Of a stretch of 64,000 nucleotides of DNA, positions 35,238-46,760 are shown piece by piece. The notes under the pieces were generated by a model. That model ran no database searches. It was not told where the DNA came from and saw only the letters and a list, made by a program, of their open reading frames with translations. Location of the stretch: assembly GCF_025766255.1 (NCBI RefSeq), contig NW_026516783.1:62001-126000 (forward strand). The letters run 5' to 3'. The position numbers were made by a program, and so were the translations under genes. Positions within the stretch are counted from its first letter, which is position 1; the number at the start of each line of letters is the position of its first letter. This DNA is from Zychaea mexicana (Eukaryota; Mucoromycota; Mucoromycetes; Mucorales; Lichtheimiaceae).

Positions 35238-37010
35238 ATGTACATTACGTATAATACCGAGCAGTACTCTGATGTCGAGCGATGGTATTCAGAGCCTAAA
35301 TATGGTCTATTCCAACATACCCGACCACCTCAGCGGTTTTCTACACTGCCAAAACCAGAATTTATGCCAAGCAAACTTCTCCGTGTGTCCGACATGCGCG
35401 TAATTCAAGGGTCCAGCGTCAGCGAAGGCTATTGTGCGTTGTCGTATTCTTGGAATTGGTCCGGCGAAATCATCGTGGACGAAGTGACGGGGACAACCAG
35501 ACGGGTGGATCATGGAAGACATAGAATCATTTTCCCGGCCAAACGGGTACCACGAAGACCAAGGGGACGAAAGCGTAAACCCCGCCGCGTCAAATATGTC
35601 CAATTCGAAGGTATCATCCAACAAATATGCAAGGACTTCAATGTCAGGTACATCTGGTATGACCAATGGTGTATCAATCAGGACGACAAAGACGAAAAGA
35701 TCCGAGAAATAAAGCAGATGCATAAAGTTTATCGCAATGCATACTGTACCGTGGCACTGATTCCGGAATTTTGTTCACGCCATTATCTCGAAACGAAGCC
35801 TCTAAAACACCAACCCAATTATCCCAAGCTATATACTTCCCAATGGATGAGACGTGTTTGGACCTTGGAAGAAGCACTACTATCGCAAAGGATACTTTTT
35901 GTGGGCCAGGACATCCATTCTTGGTGGTATTTGGTCCAGAGAGTGGCAAACTTACATACGCTCTGTCAGAAGCAACCAGTCTGGAACGTTAGTACTATCC
36001 TATACTATGCTCACATACGGACAACCACGAAGGAACACGACAGAGTATTTGCACTTGCCAACCTTCTTCCCGACATCATGAGCAGTATTACGGTCAACTA
36101 CGATCAGCCAATAGACGACTTGTTGCTCCATTTTTATGGGCTTTTGGCCCAGAAAGACATATCCATCCTGTGTTTTGGGTGTCACAAAGATTACACACGC
36201 ATCGGCCGGCCAAAGGACGACTTGGCCGAAGCTACTGATGTATCCTTCCAACTCAAGGAACTTTTAACGGGGGCTAAACTCCGGCAGCGTCAGCCTTACA
36301 CTGTCCCAATCCAGACCCACTGTCAACTCTTGCCAACTTGGACTGGTGTACAAGGAGAGCATATACTTCCTCTTCGCCACGAATATAGCGATTATCCAAA
36401 AACAACTTTTAAAAGCTATACTGTTAATGGTGAATTTATGCATGTAACTAGCACAAGTCTTCCATCCAACAAAGATGCTCATGACAGGTGGTTTTCTCCA
36501 TTCGAACACAAAGATCTTCCACTTGTACCTCAAGGTCCGAGCCATGATGTTAACGGAGAAGAAGTTCGCTGGATTCTCTGTATTTCTGTCCAGTTCCCAG
36601 GGAAGGATGTCAGTAAAATCCTGAATCTTTTGATAACGCATGCCTATGAGCTTCCAATCTATGATCAGAAGGGACTCAACAAAAGCCTCCATGATAAACT
36701 TTGGCATGTGGCACAGTTTGTGCCGATCAAAAAAGAGAACCTGTTCTGGTGGAATGCTGCTTGGTCCCAGGAGGCTATTGCATGTTTCGAAGACTTTTCT
36801 CTGACAGAGCGCGTATATGCTGTCTCCGACGTGGTGATACTATCTGGTGTACAGTTCAAAGATAACTGGCCTGATCGAAAACGCTTCCCGGTTATTGTGC
36901 GGGATAAAACAGACAATCGTTACAGAGCTATTGGGACATGCAGGGTTGCAAATCCAGAGTACTTTTTCTCCGGCGTTGTCGTACCCGAAGAAACTTTTGT
37001 CATCAAATGA
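35238..37010 (+). CDS. HET-domain (heterokaryon incompatibility-like) protein
   Basis: Single-exon frame of 590 residues with the three blocks of a HET domain. These are YCALSYSW (65-72), YIWYDQWCINQDDKDEK (about 138-154) with EIKQMHKVYRNA after it, and WMRRVWTLEEALLSQRILF (about 203-221). A basic patch (RRPRGRKRKPRR, about 106-117) could be a nuclear signal. RVFALANLL (about 277) follows as in HET proteins, and the rest is not a recognised domain. In Dikarya such proteins trigger cell death after fusion of unlike hyphae, and related domains act in innate-immunity-like recognition; a role here is inference. There are no introns, unlike its neighbours. I see no NACHT, NB-ARC or other partner domain beside it. 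Confidence 0.85.
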   Translation: MYITYNTEQYSDVERWYSEPKYGLFQHTRPPQRFSTLPKPEFMPSKLLRVSDMRVIQGSSVSEGYCALSYSWNWSGEIIVDEVTGTTRRVDHGRHRIIFPAKRVPRRPRGRKRKPRRVKYVQFEGIIQQICKDFNVRYIWYDQWCINQDDKDEKIREIKQMHKVYRNAYCTVALIPEFCSRHYLETKPLKHQPNYPKLYTSQWMRRVWTLEEALLSQRILFVGQDIHSWWYLVQRVANLHTLCQKQPVWNVSTILYYAHIRTTTKEHDRVFALANLLPDIMSSITVNYDQPIDDLLLHFYGLLAQKDISILCFGCHKDYTRIGRPKDDLAEATDVSFQLKELLTGAKLRQRQPYTVPIQTHCQLLPTWTGVQGEHILPLRHEYSDYPKTTFKSYTVNGEFMHVTSTSLPSNKDAHDRWFSPFEHKDLPLVPQGPSHDVNGEEVRWILCISVQFPGKDVSKILNLLITHAYELPIYDQKGLNKSLHDKLWHVAQFVPIKKENLFWWNAAWSQEAIACFEDFSLTERVYAVSDVVILSGVQFKDNWPDRKRFPVIVRDKTDNRYRAIGTCRVANPEYFFSGVVVPEETFVIK

Positions 37011-37388
37011 TTAGCGTTTTTATATTAACATGTATAGCTCCAAAATTATTGGCAAAAATAAAGAGAAATATCGTTTGCTAAGTAGTAGAATTCGTAAAAG
37101 CTTAGTGTTTTCACTAGCGTTATTCTATGGTTTTCATATCATCATACTTACATTACAGTTTTTTTGAGAATCCAGCGTCTCGACGTTGATTCCTAACACC
37201 TTTGATGGTTTTAACTACTTATATCCAACAATTGTGCGTAAAACGATACATCGTTAGGGTGTCAAGCGCTGTAAAAGAACAGAAGAAAAGCGGAGTCACT
37301 CTTGCCACTGCTGCCTTGAAACGGTGCTTTAACATCCTTCGCACGCGCTTGTTTTAACTACGTCTTCTTGAGTGCTTTCTGTTTCAAT
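37011..37388. other. intergenic region between HET-domain gene and PARN
   Basis: Short AT-rich stretch holding the 3' end of the HET-domain gene and the promoter and leader of PARN. No feature is recognised. Confidence 0.6.
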
Positions 37389-39997
37389 ATGGAGATTTCT
37401 CGGCAGCAGTTTCAATCAAAGATTGAGACCATCCGAGAGGCTATTGAAGAATGCGATTTTATTGCTGTGGACACCGAGCTATCAGGTACGGTTTTTATTT
37501 TCGCAAAAAAAAATGGAGCGCGTATTGGTGGCAGTAAAATGAAGAAGCGAAAACTCATAAACAAGCCATGGTGCGTAACGGATAAATGTATCGGTGACTT
37601 CGGTTTGTGCAGGTCTTCATCGTCCTGGAGGTAGTAAACGACTTGACACTTTGGACAATCGTTACACTGAATACAAAGAGGCAACGGAACGGTTCCAGAT
37701 CATTCAGTTTGGCTTCTGCACGTTTACGTGGGACGAGCGCAGTGGTCGGTATATGGCCAAACCGTTCAACTTTTACATTTTTCCAACGGGCACGACAGGT
37801 CGGATCCAACCAAATCGTGTTTTCATGACGCAAGCACAAGCTTTTGACTTTCTTGCAAAGCAGTCGTTTGACTTTAATAAGGTACATACATAAACACGTT
37901 TTGGTGCGGGGTTCGGTAATATGCAAGTTCTGGAGAAATGCCTATATACTAATACACGCGTAAATATTTGGGTATGTATCAGTGGGTTTATCAAGGCATT
38001 CCATATCTCACCGTAACAGAAGAACAAGAGTATATTGCCGAAGCACGAAAAAGAATCCGTGATGATTTGCCGGATATCCGTATTGATGAAAAAGAAAAAC
38101 TATTTGTCGAGGATGCAAAGTGAGCAATGGGTACAGATCCATAAGCGACGGGAGATTCTTCTTTATTTTAATGTAATAGAGAATCATTAACGCATGAATC
38201 TGTTGTATCTCTTTTTGGAAACAGGAAAAAGATCGCGAAATGGGTAGAGAATCCAAAAAAGACTGATGACGAGAGTGGCGTCAACATCTCCACTCGAAAT
38301 GCGTATCAGCGTCGATTGATATATCAAGAAGTCCGGAAAAGGCAAGTAGATTATGATACAAAGGCCTTCTACTTTGTGTGAGGCATGATAGAGCATATCT
38401 AAATTGACTATTTTTCCCCTCTAAAAATCCATTAGTTTCCCAGATCTAACTGCCGAGGGCCGAACTGGCTTCATTCGTATCGTGAGGCTAACTGAAAAGC
38501 AGCTCGAAAAACGTACTAATGAACAAATGGCCCGAGTACAGGTAACTGGATTTTCGAAAAAGCTTGGGGAAAAATGAGACTCACGCGTAGTACGTGTTTT
38601 TTCACATAATTTTTAATGAACATCTTCAAGAAAGACTGTGACGATGCAGTTGGTTTCCGCAAAGTGATTGACATGATTTCAGCGTCGCGCAAGATGGTCG
38701 TGGGCCACAATATGCTACTTGATATCTGTCATATTATTGGCCAGTTTATTCAGCCGTTGCCAGATAATGTCAATGAATTCAAAAAGCTAGCCCATAAGGT
38801 GTTCCCTTAGTACGTGGATCAGAGGGAGAGAAAACGATAAGGATGCTGGGAATCGAATTAATCTTACTCACGCGGTTGTTTTATAGTATGGTTGATACCA
38901 AGTACATGTGTGCTGCCTCGACTGAATTACAGGTGTGTATATTTTAAGTAATACCATTATTTCCTGCAATATTTTCTATATCACTCACATAACGATATAT
39001 AGTCACGCATTGGTGCAGGAACTGCATTAGAAAATTTGCGTTTCGAGACCAATCAAGAACTGTTCAAGAATCCATATGTTGGTAAGAACAAGAAATGGAA
39101 AAAAGTGCTATATATATCCTGACACTCTTATTTTCTAGATATGAGCATTGAATTTCCTCGATATCTTCATGACAAAGAGCATGAAGCTGGTTATGATGCA
39201 TATATCACGGGCCTGGTGTTCTTGAAACTACACTCGTACCTTGGTAAGTCGTTTATATCTTAGTGCTTTCTCTTTACAGTAATACCAATGTATAAATAAT
39301 ATGCGACTAAACAATAAGGGTAACGTTAGAAATTCAGGCGAACCCACCGCCACCAAAAGCACCCGAGGAAGAAATAAAGCAAGAAGAACCAGAACCTGTC
39401 AAGGAGGAAGTTCCTGAAGAAGAGCGTAAACGTCGAGGCAATACGGATGGGTGGGATGTTTCAGATGAAGAGGGAGAGGATGCAGCCTGGCTTGAAAGTG
39501 ATAATGAGGACGACCAATTCAATCAAGACGACGAAGAAGATGTATATAACTATGGATCGACACGCTATCCACTCTTCGACCAAGACCGCCAACCAGCATC
39601 GGTCATTGCTAACTATGTCAATAAGGTTGTGATGGTCAGAACTGCCTTCCTATACTTTGATTTCATCGACACGGAAACCATCGATCATACAATAGACGCC
39701 TTTTACATTACGAGCAGCAACACACAACAACCATCTCCGCTCCCTCAAGCCGATATTTTGGCGCTGTTCGCTGAATATGGCAAGTGCATCATTGATACGG
39801 CGGGTGATGACAATGATGCGAGTGCATTTGTTGTGTTTGAAAATCTCAAGGAAGATCCAAATGCTGTCAAGGAAAATGTTTTGAAGGGGCTTGCAGCTGA
39901 GGAGATCAAGGATGTACAAATTGAAACCATAGCAAAGTATTATGAAAATGTATTATTATTGAGAAACAATGTTGGACAAGAGATTAATAAAGAGTAA
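37389..39997 (+). CDS. PARN: poly(A)-specific ribonuclease PARN (DEDD deadenylase)
   Basis: Ten exons: 37389-37485, 37613-37881, 37983-38119, 38225-38341, 38436-38541, 38631-38809, 38887-38932, 39003-39081, 39139-39243 and 39330-39997. All phases join, giving 600 residues. Catalytic DEDD residues are visible: Asp28 and Glu30 in FIAVDTELSG, Asp273 in GHNMLLDI, and His358/Asp363 in HEAGYDAYITG. The first pair has the same numbers as in human PARN. After the nuclease fold comes an acidic Glu/Asp/Pro linker and a C-terminal RRM-like domain (FLYFDFIDTETID...). The enzyme removes poly(A) tails of mRNAs and trims small RNAs. Intron 4 is GC-AG (AG/GCAAGT). The acceptor of the last intron is the third AG after the branch site, chosen to keep the frame. 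It converges on the glucosidase. Confidence 0.93.
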
Positions 39998-40008
39998 GAA
40001 GATTACGC

Positions 40009-42568
40009 CTAGACGCGTATCTCGAAATCAAATTGTTGTTCGCCAATCAGGATCTTGACAGGACCGTTGTCAATGGTGCCTTGAGGCACATCGTCTAATC
40101 CAGTGTAGCGGAACATATCTGCGCCAACTTCAAAATCGACCGTCTTGGACTCGCCTGCAGCTAATTGGATCTTTTCAAAGCCCTTGAGTAATTTGGCAGG
40201 TGGGGTCACCAAACGTACTGGCTGATGGATGAACATGAGCACGGTTTCCAAGCCATCGTACGGCCCTTCGTTGGTGACTCGGATCGAGACGGTGCGTGTC
40301 ATACCAGGTTCCAAAACGCTATTGCTGTCTTCCTTCTCTGCGAGTGTGATGTTGCTGTAAGTAAACTTGGTGTAGCTCAAACCGTGACCGAACTCGTAAA
40401 GAGGGTCCCAGACATCGTTGGCTTGGCGCCAGTAGCTTAGGTTAATATCACCAGCGTACTTGGGGTAAGTGTATGGAAGACGACCCGATGGATTAACTTT
40501 GCCGAACAAGATTTCACCAATTGCATGGCCACCCCAAGGACCAGGCAAATATGCTTGGACAAGTGCATCGGAATCTTCAGGAATGGAGTCCAACGTGCGT
40601 GGACGGCCTTCAACCAGAATTGAGACGACCGGTTTACCGGTACCGGCAAGCATCCTGACCGACTGGGCTTGACCAAGGGGCAATCGAATATCGTGGATGT
40701 CACCTGGTGCTTCAGAATACACGTGTTCACCAATGGTTGCTACGATCACATCATAGTCTGCTGCTGCTGCAATCACTTCAGCCATGTTTATATCGTTGCC
40801 TTCGATATCGAAGCCTTGCATGTACTCCACAGTCGTGCCCTCAGGCGCAGCAGCACGCACACCATTATGGATGGTTGTGCCGTTGGAATAGAACTGCTCG
40901 TCGCTGGTGTTGCCTTGCCAACCATCATCGGTAGCACCTTGCCAATAAATTGTCCAGCCACCAGCCAGATGTGACAAGGTATCGCCAGTTGGACCGACGA
41001 TCAAGACGCGCTTCGTGTCCTCCTTGAAAGGCAGCACGTCGTTCTCGTTCTTGAGCAGTGTAACAGACTCACGAGCAGCATCGCGTGCAAGCTCAATATC
41101 TTCGGGTAAACCAATCGCCAAGTTTGGGTCAACTTTCCAACCGTCAGGCTCCAGCAAGCCAAGGTCCTTCTTCAACTGCAAGAGGCGACCAGCGGATTCA
41201 TTGATACGCGCTTCGTCAATGACACCGTCCAGCACCAGCTGCTTGAGTTCGTCAAAGAATATGACATCCGAAGGCACCATGGACATATCAACGCTAGTGC
41301 TGCCAATCGACAAGCGCACGGCATCACGATGTGAGGCGGCCACTTTGTGGGTCGTATACAAGTTCTCGATTTCAGCCCAGTCTGTTACAAGCATGCCCTT
41401 GAACTGCAATTGCTCGCGCAGCATTTCTTGCAAATACTTGTGCGAAGCTACAACCGGCTCACCGTTGACATCAATATAGCTCTCCATGGCTGTGGCAACA
41501 CCGGCATCAACAGCTTCCTTAAATCCAGGAACGAAATAATCATGCACAATACGATCGGAAACTATGGTCGTGTCACGATCTTGGCCACTGTAAGGGGCTC
41601 CATAGGCGATGAAATGCTTCATGGAGGCAGCGACTTTGGAACGATCGGTCTTGTATTTGCCTTGGTAACCACGAACAGCAGCAGCACCCATAACGCCAGA
41701 CATGTAAGGATCCTCACCAAAGTTTTCAAAAACACGCGCCCATTGTTTGCTCATTGGAATGTCCAACACAGGCGCAAACGTCCTAGTTTAAATATGCGCG
41801 GACGTCTTTTTAGCCTTTAACTTTTTTTCTCGCTTGTCCAGATTAGAAGAAAACCAAATCCATACCAGTGCACATTGGCGGCGCGCGTTTCCCTGGCTGT
41901 GACTGCAGCAGTATCGTATGAAAGTTTGGGATTGAAACTGGCCCCAAGGTTGACACCATGCGCGAAGATAGTTGCTAAGTTATAGCATTAGTTCCATGCT
42001 CCTAGCTAGACAAAAAAGTTGCGTTATGTAAAAGCTTACATTTTGCAACATAGTGAGCACCATGAATGTGGTCCAATCCATAGATAATGGGAATTTTGTA
42101 GGTGGAGTTCACACCCAACGTGATCTCTTGGATTTCTTCGATGGTCTTGGCATACTCTTGATGGTCAAAGTTGATACCATCCCTGAGGTACAAGATACAT
42201 GTCAGCATTATCTTACATAGTATAGAGAATTTCTTCTGTCTTTGCTAAACTTACCGTGCCAACTGGTTTAGGTAGGATCCTACATAGTAGTTCTGGGCAT
42301 AGTGCTCCACGGCTGTTCTGTTGAGCACGCCATCTTCACCCAGGACCAAATCTTGATTGATCTGAGTCATTTGGCCGATTTTTTCTTCCAAAGTCATGCG
42401 TGACACCATTTCCTGAACATCCGCGTCTAATTGATCGCTAGGACGGTCGTATTCTTCAGCTTCGAGCGTGCCATAGCCAAGCGTGCTTTCTTGGCCCATA
42501 GCTAATGGGAGTACAAGGGTTTGGAGGGATAATGCGATACTACCCGCGATTATACCGAGTGAACGCAT
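40009..42568 (-). CDS. secreted GH3 beta-glucosidase
   Basis: Four exons on the minus strand: 42255-42568, 42040-42182, 41866-41974 and 40009-41782, giving 779 residues. The N-terminus is a signal peptide (MRSLGIIAGSIALSLQTLVL...AMGQ). GH3 domain 1 shows MTLEEKIGQMTQ, YGLDHIHGA, GVNLGASFNP, ARVFENFGEDP, SMKHFIAYG and the nucleophile motif LVTDWAE (Asp about 323). Domain 2 has VLIVGPTGD and EAPGD, and the C-terminal fibronectin III-like part has YEFGHGLSYTKF. The layout matches the roughly 780-residue BglX/GluA-like GH3 group rather than the longer Aspergillus-type enzymes. By family it releases glucose from beta-linked oligosaccharides outside the cell. Its stop lies 11 bp from the PARN stop on the other strand. 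Confidence 0.93.
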
Positions 42569-42831
42569 TATGTGTATAATAGATCTTTGGAAAAAAAGTT
42601 CGAAAAGGAAAGGAGGAAAGACGCGTCGATTTAATCGAAGAAATTGGGTCTATTTTAATTATATAATAAGAAGACGAAGAAAAGAAGAAAGGACAGAAAT
42701 ATACATGTGTACGTTTGTTTTCAAATGGAACGAGGAAGAACGCAAGATTTTTTGTGTTTTGTAAGTGTGCATACATTGCACACATACACAACGTATGTGC
42801 ATGCAACACACATTCCCCGGGATAGTACGAA

Positions 42832-44360
42832 TCAAAGAGAGAAATGACAACAAAGATGTGTCAGGGGATGGTGGGTGTTACGTGCATACGAAATATTTGA
42901 TATAATATTTACAGAGATACGTGTTCCTGGGTGTGGTTGGAAAGATATCGTACCAGGACCAGCGTTTGTTCGTACACCAAAAAATTGAGGGAATGAATTC
43001 TGATTGGCAGGTTGTTGTTTAATCATTAAAGCATCTAGCCTATCAAAGTGCACACGCCAATTACCCCTTCAAGTCCCTTCCCTCCCCCCAGCCCCTTTAC
43101 CCATGTCTAAATGCGAAAATTATCACTTACGGAAAAGCACGTAACAGAGTGACAGCAATGCCACGATAAAAACCAGTTGGTCCACGGGACTTATAAATAT
43201 CACGTACACAATGCATTGTGCTTTTATATGTTGGTTGCTGTGCCAGAATCTCCTTCTGCATCAAGGATTTGACAAGATCGATAGGGAACACCGCAAGCCA
43301 GCAAAGAATGCCACACACGCCTCCTGCCAGAAACTGTGTCATGGGCCCTGCTGTCCTCTCAGGTCCAGAAAGAAGGAACTTGGTTGTCTCATAGCCTCCA
43401 AAATATACACCAGTGCCGATTACATCTCGCACTATTACATAAACCAACCAATCATACCAATGAGCTCATTGTCCCCTGATAGAAAATATAAAGACTTACC
43501 AAAATGCAAACCGAATCCGCTCCATAAACCACGTATTCCCTTTAACCGAACAATCTCTTTTGCTGAATGCCAGCTCGATGTGGCTTTTGGTAGATTACAT
43601 TTGATACCCTGTTTTTTCCTATTTTCACGGACAACAGTAGCACCTGTCGATATACTGCTGGCCTGCAACAATAAAAATTCGAGCTGTTTATGGATCTTGA
43701 CCAGTTCAAACTATTTGGCGTTTGAGACACGTTATTACACGGATGAATATAAGTCCATCCTTCTTCCTCCTCCCAACATGAAAAAGGGTTAAGATACAAA
43801 CTGGACAACTAAAAGTAGCAATAAATGCGCCACTAACGGCGCCACCGAGGGTTGATATGGACATCACAGGACCTAATTCATCTCGTTTCAAATAAGGAAA
43901 TCTTGATTTGCAGAAAGATTTTGTTTCTTCGTACACGGAGAACGAGATGGATTTGATGATGCTGACTGTGACAAGTGGTGGCAGTACTCCTCGAAAGAAT
44001 CCACGCACACCTTCTTCTCGATACGTCTGTCGGACACATGCTGTAATTGAACCGTAAGGTTCTGTTTGCATTCGAGTTTTCACTGAATCAAACTAAACAT
44101 GTATATTGTTATCAAGCAAGAAGCCTTGTTACTCTGTTCGTGTTTCCATATTACATAATATTATACGCACTGGATAGCCAGCAATGACACCCACAACTGC
44201 TGCCGAGGAGGCAGCAATTACGGTCTTGTTGCCTTTTTTAAGAAAAATTACGTGTAGTCGTTAGTCAAATAAACTGTTGTCTGTTTTAAGGCGTGCCACT
44301 AGTAACCCTTTAATTATTTCTTGTGTGTAAGCTCTTACTCCAAAGTAACTCTCGGAACAT
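42832..44360 (-). CDS. mitochondrial carrier (SLC25) family transporter
   Basis: Six exons on the minus strand: 44339-44360, 44171-44232, 43802-44092, 43500-43683, 43131-43431 and 42832-43039, giving about 355 residues. The three carrier repeats are marked by YPFDSVKTRMQ, CPLEFLLLQ (the second signature, lacking the usual basic residue) and FPIDLVKSLMQKE. Gly-rich helix motifs (FFRGVLPPL, GLWSGFGLHF, GFYRGIAVTLLRAFP) follow each. Start ATG 44360 (MFRELLW) precedes the first helix directly. The last exon is the weakest. It reads on for about 69 residues (QQPANQNSFPQFFG...) where most carriers end soon after helix 6, so another splice may shorten it. The substrate cannot be read; the signature set suggests an amino-acid or carnitine-like subgroup only weakly. 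Confidence 0.82.
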
Positions 44361-45821
44361 GGACTGGTATGGTAACGGATGCACGGCATTGTTGTTCGGT
44401 TCGCCAATCGATGTCACTATAAAGTAAACAGCAATAGCAGGAATGTGACATTACTATGAGAAGGTGCTATTCGCTGTGTTTAATGCTGTCCTTTGTCTAT
44501 TATTTTGTATGACAGAGTCGAAAAGAATAATAAACGAGAAACTTACTCCTTCTGGAAAAGGGGCGACAATCGATGTCAAGATATTGATCGCAACGCGGTT
44601 ATTTAATTTAAATTTGGACAAAGAAAGCTTGCTGTGTTGGATTAAAGAAAGGAAAAACGCAAAGCGTAAACTTGTTTTCGTGTATTATTGGGTGTCGTAA
44701 TGGAGATGGTAAACGGGTAGAGAGAGAGAGAGAGCGTGTGTATGCTCACGCGCGTATACTCTTTTACTTTGGTTACGATGCCAAAAAAAAATCGCAGAGG
44801 ATAAATTTTTATGCGCTATATTAGGAGCGGCATGAAGACGTACTACTGTGAATCCCCCCTGCAACGAATCACCAACGCACGAATCATAATAAGTACATAA
44901 TTGAGCGTCATATAATTCGTTGTCGTTCTTGAGGAAAGTAGTACAATAGAAGGTGGTACCAGAGCAAAAGTCCCGGACCCACTTTCTGTTTTCCTTTCAC
45001 TCGGTCGTTAACAGTAAGACTGATGCATAACAGTGTAATACGTAATACTGTAGGGATTCCCTTTTGTTACCAGATCGACAAGAAACCTCTTCTTCTTTAC
45101 ACTTGATATGACGTAGCTATTGTTGGTGAGAATACTCCATGAGCACTCCTTTCTTCTGTCACCAATGTTGGTTGACGGCAGTTGTGTATATGACAGCACA
45201 ATGTATATAAACGCGCGTCTCAAGTTTAGTCGACTGACTAGCAAAAAACTATAATAAAAGACGACGCAGAGAGGTTGCATGTTTACTACGATATGTACTT
45301 GAGCGTTTGGTAAAGCGCGACTGAAATAAAGTGTTCTTGTGAGGCTTACGTATAGGGATACTGCAAACAATAACTTCTCTTCTTATTTACGAAGGACATA
45401 ATTAAAGTATCGGATTGAAAAACTTTATTAAAAATGTAAGATCTAGTGTAATCCTCCATATATTAGTAAGGTTTCGTCCAGTTTTCGTTGAAACAACTGC
45501 AGGTTCGCCAGGTTCTATTCGTTCAGTCTTGATTTTTGCAGTTGCTCGTGTTGTCGTCATTCCTGGTAGTTTGCTCGTTATTATTCTTGCTACTTTAGCG
45601 TAATGATGTTGCAACTTGAAACCATATCATAGGACGTGTCATTTTAGCTTCTATTTGATGATCTTGATTCATTCTTTCGCACAGATGCCTTTTTGTATGT
45701 CATGTTGCCACGGATCTTGGCGCAGATACAGTAAAATCAAACTGCTATGATGTCGAACGTTTGGTTCGATCCTAGCTGGCGTCATTTTGGCACTGCAGAT
45801 CCTCTTTAGTTGCTGATTTTA
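44361..45821. other. intergenic region before the large repeat array
   Basis: Upstream region of the carrier gene, with a GA run near 44,718, and sequence of unknown nature up to the start of repeat unit B. Short frames at 45,008-45,370 and 45,402-45,614 have no motif. From about 45,640 the style (T/G-rich, TTGCCAC words) resembles the big repeat but I could not align it. Confidence 0.5.
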
Positions 45822-46280
45822 TTGACCAGCTCAGGATTCCTTCCATGCCGATGCCCACAGGTCAACGACTGCTGTCCAATTCGCGCAAAAGACACGTGTC
45901 GTCTTTTTGTCTCGGTCGTTTTGTCCACCCACAATAGTTGATGTCAGAGTTTGTACACGATGACTTGCAGTTAATTCGCCCATGCAAGTTTTGAATGTAT
46001 GTACCGCCTTTTGATGAGGATCTTGAGTGCAGATACCAGTATCCGTTTGGAGAGTACTTGTCGCCATAGCATCACCAGTAGATAGTAAATCTGCTCCTTC
46101 CCTAATATGTCGATTCGTCGTTTGAATGGATGTTGCTTGTCCTTGGACGCACGCTTGTTCGATGTCGTTGTCGCTGTCGTTGGTGTTGTTGTAATGATCA
46201 AGAACGTCAGATCAGAAAAAAAACCGTCAAAGAAATTTCGCATAAGGTGTATATGATCATGTGCTGCCAATAGACTGATC

Positions 46281-46760
46281 AAGCCAAAGACGGAATTCTG
46301 CCAATCCTCGATTCGAAACCAAGCCCAGGAAATCTGTTGCCACCAGTATCGGCATAACCACCATGACTGCTCGTCAGATTCATCCACCAATACCACAAGA
46401 GACGGCATGGTCAAGCCAAAGACGGGATTCTGCCAATCCTCGAATCGACACCAAGTAAGAGAGGTTGTTTGTACTCGGCTAGCCTCGAAATCTGACGCCA
46501 CCTGTAGCAGCATAGTCATCATGACTTTCCGTCAGATTCATCCATCAAAACCACGTGAAATGGCATGATCAAGCCAAAGACGGGATTCTGTCAGTCCTCG
46601 ATTCGAAACCAAACCCTGGAACTCTGACGCCACCTGTAGCAGCACAATCATCATGATTCATCCACCAACACCACACAAGACGATGTGATCAAGCCAAAGA
46701 CGGGATTCTCCCAACACCCCGAATTTTTTACTCGGCTAGCCTGGAAAGCTGACACTTTCC
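46281..46760 (-). repeat. short tandem repeats with EDWQNPVFGL / VVLVDES reading
   Basis: Four copies of a 120-158-nt sequence are anchored on 'aagccaaagacg' at 46,281, 46,413, 46,571 and 46,691. On the minus strand they read as EDWQNPVFGL followed by VVLVDES, staying open across two copies (45,971-46,522) before the frame changes. The same block is in units C (from 54,069) and D (from 62,791), and two decayed copies are at 10,656 and 10,793. A protein origin is possible but no start or splice pattern is proven. Confidence 0.7.
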
